NCBI GenBank assembly: GCA_023429135.1
Contig: JAEYWD010000115.1
Span: forward strand, 1-64,000
DNA length: 64,000 bases
Direction of reading: 5' to 3'
DNA from: Bacteroidota bacterium
GTDB taxonomy: Bacteria; Bacteroidota; Bacteroidia; Bacteroidales; JAAUTT01
Shown here: piece after piece, positions 61,141-64,000 of the stretch
Position numbering within the stretch: position 1 is the stretch's first letter
Layout: every line of letters starts with the position of its first letter
The notes under the pieces: generated by a model
What the model saw: only the letters and a program-made list of their open reading frames with translations
The model's database searches: none
What the model was told of the DNA's origin: nothing
Position numbers and translations under genes: made by a program

Positions 61141-62502
61141 TTATTTTGGCTTTTGATGATCCAAATATTGCCAAATTTCTTCTTTTATATCCATAGCCAC
61201 CCTGAAGCCTATGCGCGAACTTTTACCTGTCTGTGGGTAAAGCTGCGTAATGCAGCTAATAAGATAAATTGGAGGGTCGCACCACGATCCGCCTTTCACA
61301 ATGCCAGGATTGCGGGTCAATGCAATTGCATTAAAATCGTGTTCGGCACGGGAGTATTCCACTTTTAGTCGTTGAAGCAGAAATTGATCAGTTACAACCT
61401 CTTCCACTTTTTTCCAATCGGGCGAGAATGTCATTAAATTGTCGATCATCTTTTCGCGAGTGAGCGAGTCGATGTTTTTGACAGATAGTTTTTTGTAGAG
61501 AAGAGGATTGGAGCTTATTAATTGGCTGGAAACGGTAATTTCATCGGGGATGTTCAATGCCAGTAATTTTCTAACCCTTTTTCTGTGATTATTTACTGAA
61601 AAAGGGTCCGCTACCCATTCGGCAACGTTTCCACCCATGTCGTAAAGCCCGAAATAATTGGATGCATACGATTTTACAGGCGAGGTATAACAATGCCCGT
61701 CGTTGCAATAACCTTTTAGACCAACGTTGTTCTGGTCCATTACCATGCCAAAATTAGCCTTGTATTTACCTTTGGTGTCAAAAAATGGTTCTTCCCAGGG
61801 ATAAATGGACCGGTTTCTGTCTCCTGTTTTATAAGGTTTTCGTGCGGCATACTGCCATTCAGCTTCCGTTGGTAATTTGTAGGAGCAGAGATTTTTATCA
61901 AAACTGTTTGTGAAGAGAAATTTCTTTAACCGGACATTCAACCAGTGAATATAAGCGTTAACCTGGTGGTACGATAGTCCTACCACTGGATAATTGCTGT
62001 ATGCGGGATGGTGGAAATAATTCAGCAAAGGATCGTTCAATGAATTCGGAAATTCGGTGACCCATATTGCCGTATCCGGATAAACGGCTAATTCCAACGG
62101 TTTCCCATTTTGGTCGATATATTTATAAATGAATTCACCAGGTTTAATATCTCTTTTACCTGTTTTTGCAGTTATTGAGTCTTTTACCCAATTTAAAAAC
62201 TGTTTGTACTCGCTGTTTGTAACTTCATGATCCGATATCATAAAATCACCAACCCTGACCCTTTCGGGTAAATACGACATGATTAACAATGAATCGCGTT
62301 CGTTGGCAGTCATTTCATAACTTTCTGTAACCGGAGCGTATTCTGCTCCCCGTATTCCGACCATCCCCTCCAGATATTGATTTAAGGCTTTGATGTTATT
62401 CATGCCGGTAACTTTCTGTGCATTGACTGTGTTGGGTATGAGAGGGAAAAGGAGAATAAGAATAAAGTATAAGTTGAGAGTGCAAATAAATGTCGTACTC
62501 AT
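61141..62502 (-). CDS. Exported SUMF1/formylglycine-generating-enzyme-like protein (GldK-like)
   Basis: 453 residues from ATG 62502, chosen because it overlaps the upstream stop in ATGA and gives a good signal peptide. The C-type-lectin-like FGE fold is clear: SDHEVTNSEYKQFLNWVK, YPVVGLSYHQVNAYIHWLN, YKLPTEAEWQYAARKPY, LYDMGGNVAEWVADPF, VKGGSWCDPPIY and RIGFRVAMDIK. The catalytic Cys pair of true FGE is not evident. GldK of the T9SS has this fold too, but gldLMN genes are absent here, so it is more likely a stand-alone relative. Confidence 0.72.
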   Translation of the reverse strand: MSTTFICTLNLYFILILLFPLIPNTVNAQKVTGMNNIKALNQYLEGMVGIRGAEYAPVTESYEMTANERDSLLIMSYLPERVRVGDFMISDHEVTNSEYKQFLNWVKDSITAKTGKRDIKPGEFIYKYIDQNGKPLELAVYPDTAIWVTEFPNSLNDPLLNYFHHPAYSNYPVVGLSYHQVNAYIHWLNVRLKKFLFTNSFDKNLCSYKLPTEAEWQYAARKPYKTGDRNRSIYPWEEPFFDTKGKYKANFGMVMDQNNVGLKGYCNDGHCYTSPVKSYASNYFGLYDMGGNVAEWVADPFSVNNHRKRVRKLLALNIPDEITVSSQLISSNPLLYKKLSVKNIDSLTREKMIDNLMTFSPDWKKVEEVVTDQFLLQRLKVEYSRAEHDFNAIALTRNPGIVKGGSWCDPPIYLISCITQLYPQTGKSSRIGFRVAMDIKEEIWQYLDHQKPK

Positions 62503-62906
62503 TTTATTTTTAGGTTTAGTTTCTTTTCCCATATTATTTCCCCTGTGAGAGTGGTTTTTAACAGTATGTCGGAGCATTCGTATTTCGTTGAGTCTTCACC
62601 GTAGATTTTTCCTGCAATAAGCAATGTGCTATCCGAAAGAATAATTCCTGTGTGAAATGTTTTCTTTTTCTTATTTCTGTAAATTCTGGACCATATTCTA
62701 TTACCATTTTCATCGACTTTTAGTATCAATCCTTGGTAGCTTTCCGTGTCATATAAATATATATTTCCGAAAAGATACAAATTATTTTTCCTGTCTGGAA
62801 GCATCATGTCCAGATCCTCTCTTTCCCAGAGGTTGATCTTTGAAGTATAATGGATGTTTCCATCAGGCGCTATGTTGAATAAATTAAAAAATTCCCCATA
62901 AGGTTT
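62499..62906 (-). pseudogene. 5'-truncated propeller-type protein gene
   Basis: The frame is open on the minus strand from 62906 down to the TGA at 62499, but upstream of 62906 a TAA and sequence of another gene begin abruptly. The remaining ~135 codons encode strands such as LILKVDENGNRIWSRIYRNK and LTGEIIWEKKLNLKIK, typical of secreted beta-propeller proteins of this phylum. The N-terminal part with the signal peptide is gone. Its end is ATGA-coupled to the SUMF1-like gene, showing the former operon. Confidence 0.75.
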
Positions 62907-62910
62907 TTAT

Positions 62911-63021
62911 AATTCCATTCAGCAAAATGCTGCTTCGTCGGAAGAGCTGGCTACAAGTGCAGAAGAACTAGCTAGTCAGGCCGAACAGCTAAAAACGATG
63001 ATCAGCTTTTTGAAGATGTAA
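62911..63021 (+). pseudogene. C-terminal remnant of a methyl-accepting chemotaxis protein
   Basis: The plus strand reads IQQNAASSEELATSAEELAS and QAEQLKTMISFLKM then TAA at 63019-63021. That is the characteristic last segment of chemotaxis receptors with heptad Ala/Glu helices. Nothing upstream of ~62911 continues the gene; the sequence switches to the opposite-strand propeller gene. Thus the receptor gene has been cut away to its last ~35 codons. Confidence 0.8.
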
Positions 63022-63080
63022 CGAAAAGGATCGCTGCGCTCTGGTTTGCTGCCGGAACAAATATCAGGTTACCATCACCC

Positions 63081-63290
63081 GTGCTGCTGATTAAGTCCGA
63101 AGGACTTTAATGTGAATAGCAGGTGAAATAACATGAAATAACTAACGGTCAGGCTCCGAAAAACTTATTTATTGTTGGCTATTGGAGTAGTTAACAAGGT
63201 CGTGTTGAAACACTAAGGTGAAATTCCGATATGAGCAGTGTGGTGAAAACCGAAAAGAAGAGAAAGGAGAACCATCGTTTCGAAACAATT
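63081..63290 (+). mobile_element. Possible 5' part of a group II intron (no reverse transcriptase)
   Basis: Non-coding sequence with GTGC-type start (63081), hairpins AAGTCC-GAA-GGACTT (63093-63107) and GTGTT-GAA-ACAC (63201-63213), and GAAA-rich linkers (GTGAAATAACATGAAATAAC, AAGGTGAAATTCCGATATGA, GGTGAAAACCGAAAAG). This style is that of domain I of bacterial group II introns. No maturase frame and no domain V are seen before the methyltransferase gene, so it would be a 5' fragment. An unrelated structured RNA is possible. Confidence 0.4.
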
Positions 63291-63389
63291 GTGATATTAT
63301 TCATGATGTATTGAATTCGCCTGACCAAAAAGCATTCTTACCTGTTTACTCCATAGTGATTGTTATTTGGGTTTAGTGTAGATAAGTCA

Positions 63390-64000
63390 ATGCAGCTTTC
63401 TGATATCATTATACAGAAAATAAAGAATGAAGGGCCTGTGTCGTTCCACGATTTCATGGAAATGGCATTGTATAATCCTGGAAAAGGGTATTATACCTCT
63501 CCGAAGGACAGGATTGGGACCAACGGGGATTTTTATACCAGTTCCAGCCTAACCCCTGCATTTGGATGGGCGATTGCCCGCCAGATCGAAGAAATGTGGG
63601 ACATACTCGACAGAAATGACTTTACCATTGTAGAATATGGAGCCGGAACAGGAGCACTTTGCCATGATATACTTAATTACCTTAAAACGAACCCCGAATT
63701 TTATCACCGCCTGAATTATTGCATTATCGAAAAGAGTGCGGCGATGCGCGAAAAAGAAAAATCGCAACTTCACGAGAAAGTGTCGTGGTACGATTCAATT
63801 AAGGACATACCCTCAATGAATGGCTGTATTTTATCCAACGAGCTTCCCGATAATTTCGCCGTACACCAGGTGGTGATGGCCGACGAGCTGATGGAGGTTT
63901 TTGTTGGCTACGATAATGGGTTTATAGAAATGCTGAAACCCGCTCCCAAAATACTGAAGGATTACCTGGCTGAACTGAAGGTGGTGCTGCCAAAAGGATT
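63390..64000 (+). CDS. MidA-like (NDUFAF7 family) SAM-dependent methyltransferase, 3' end outside window
   Basis: The frame from ATG 63390 stays open to the window end (203 codons). The opening MQLSDIIIQKIKNEGPVSFH, DFMEMALYNPGKGYYTSPKD and IGTNGDFYTSSSLTPAFGWA is the MidA/DUF185 signature, and IVEYGAGTGALCHDIL is SAM motif I. In mitochondria this family methylates an arginine of complex I; the bacterial target is not certain. The rest of the gene lies beyond 64000. Confidence 0.85.
   Translation, partial: MQLSDIIIQKIKNEGPVSFHDFMEMALYNPGKGYYTSPKDRIGTNGDFYTSSSLTPAFGWAIARQIEEMWDILDRNDFTIVEYGAGTGALCHDILNYLKTNPEFYHRLNYCIIEKSAAMREKEKSQLHEKVSWYDSIKDIPSMNGCILSNELPDNFAVHQVVMADELMEVFVGYDNGFIEMLKPAPKILKDYLAELKVVLPKG

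Noticed and set aside
61141..62502. GldK of the type IX secretion system
   Set aside because: The fold fits, but gldL, gldM and gldN are not downstream and the N-terminus is not a clear lipoprotein.

Overview
The window looks like a chromosomal segment of a Bacteroidota bacterium, most likely of the Bacteroidales/Marinilabiliales branch. The reasons are a type IX secretion (T9SS) sorting domain, families typical of this phylum (putative porin, DUF4956/VTC pair, peptidase-S74-like surface protein, HU-like/DUF4469 protein, SUMF1-domain protein), promoters of the TTTG-N18-20-TAnnTTTG type, and mostly weak ribosome binding sites. KorAB, methylglyoxal synthase and a D-lactate-dehydrogenase-like protein suggest an anaerobic or facultative fermentative life, but that is inference.

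Layout. 1-139: end of an rRNA operon (5S) with its terminator. 249-7217: envelope and core genes (putative porin, MltF-like lipoprotein, CoA-type Nudix hydrolase, LolC/E-like permease, aroA). 7447-9820: a LuxR-type regulator, a 19-bp perfect palindrome lying on the promoter of an HU-like/DUF4469 gene, and a degenerate repeat field. 9822-14146: an AT-rich group of secreted-protein genes (one T9SS cargo) and a methyltransferase. 14175-22311: housekeeping genes (mltG, mgsA, murI, pirin, MBL hydrolase, a tight osmC-PHP phosphatase-2-hydroxyacid dehydrogenase operon, PQQ-like propeller) and tRNA-Lys(CUU). 22515-28146: the branched-chain amino acid operon ilvD-ilvB-ilvN-ilvC, preceded by a leader peptide and an apparent ribosome-mediated attenuator. 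28178-34916: Lnt-like protein, tadA, a GntR-slipin operon with a palindromic operator, GH16, YiiX-like protein, NTF2-like protein, Crp/Fnr regulator, SDR.

34981-40831 carries carbohydrate genes: a GH13 glucosidase, a decayed treZ remnant, a GH16 lipoprotein and a YdjC-type deacetylase. Between them lie a nucleotidyltransferase-like gene, an 11-unit 21-bp minisatellite and a phosphoesterase. 40909-49930: cation/proton antiporter, gamma carbonic anhydrase, 2-oxoacid:ferredoxin oxidoreductase korAB, and a 990-residue protein joining receiver-like domains to a PEP/pyruvate-binding domain. 50056-52614: a compact four-gene operon built around a VTC-type (polyphosphate polymerase-like) protein, the best candidate here for an uncharacterised envelope system. 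52857-55870: gdhA, a small protein with an unusually strong Shine-Dalgarno sequence, a Mut7-C protein, a DUF3795 protein.

55882-62906 is a minus-strand run of a VWA protein and poorly known proteins, ending in a 5'-truncated gene. That gene abuts the last codons of a chemotaxis receptor gene on the other strand, followed by an RNA-like segment that resembles the 5' part of a group II intron. This is a visible scar of rearrangement. The window ends inside a MidA-like methyltransferase gene. Several intergenic spaces hold short-word hairpin repeats of a kind common in this phylum.
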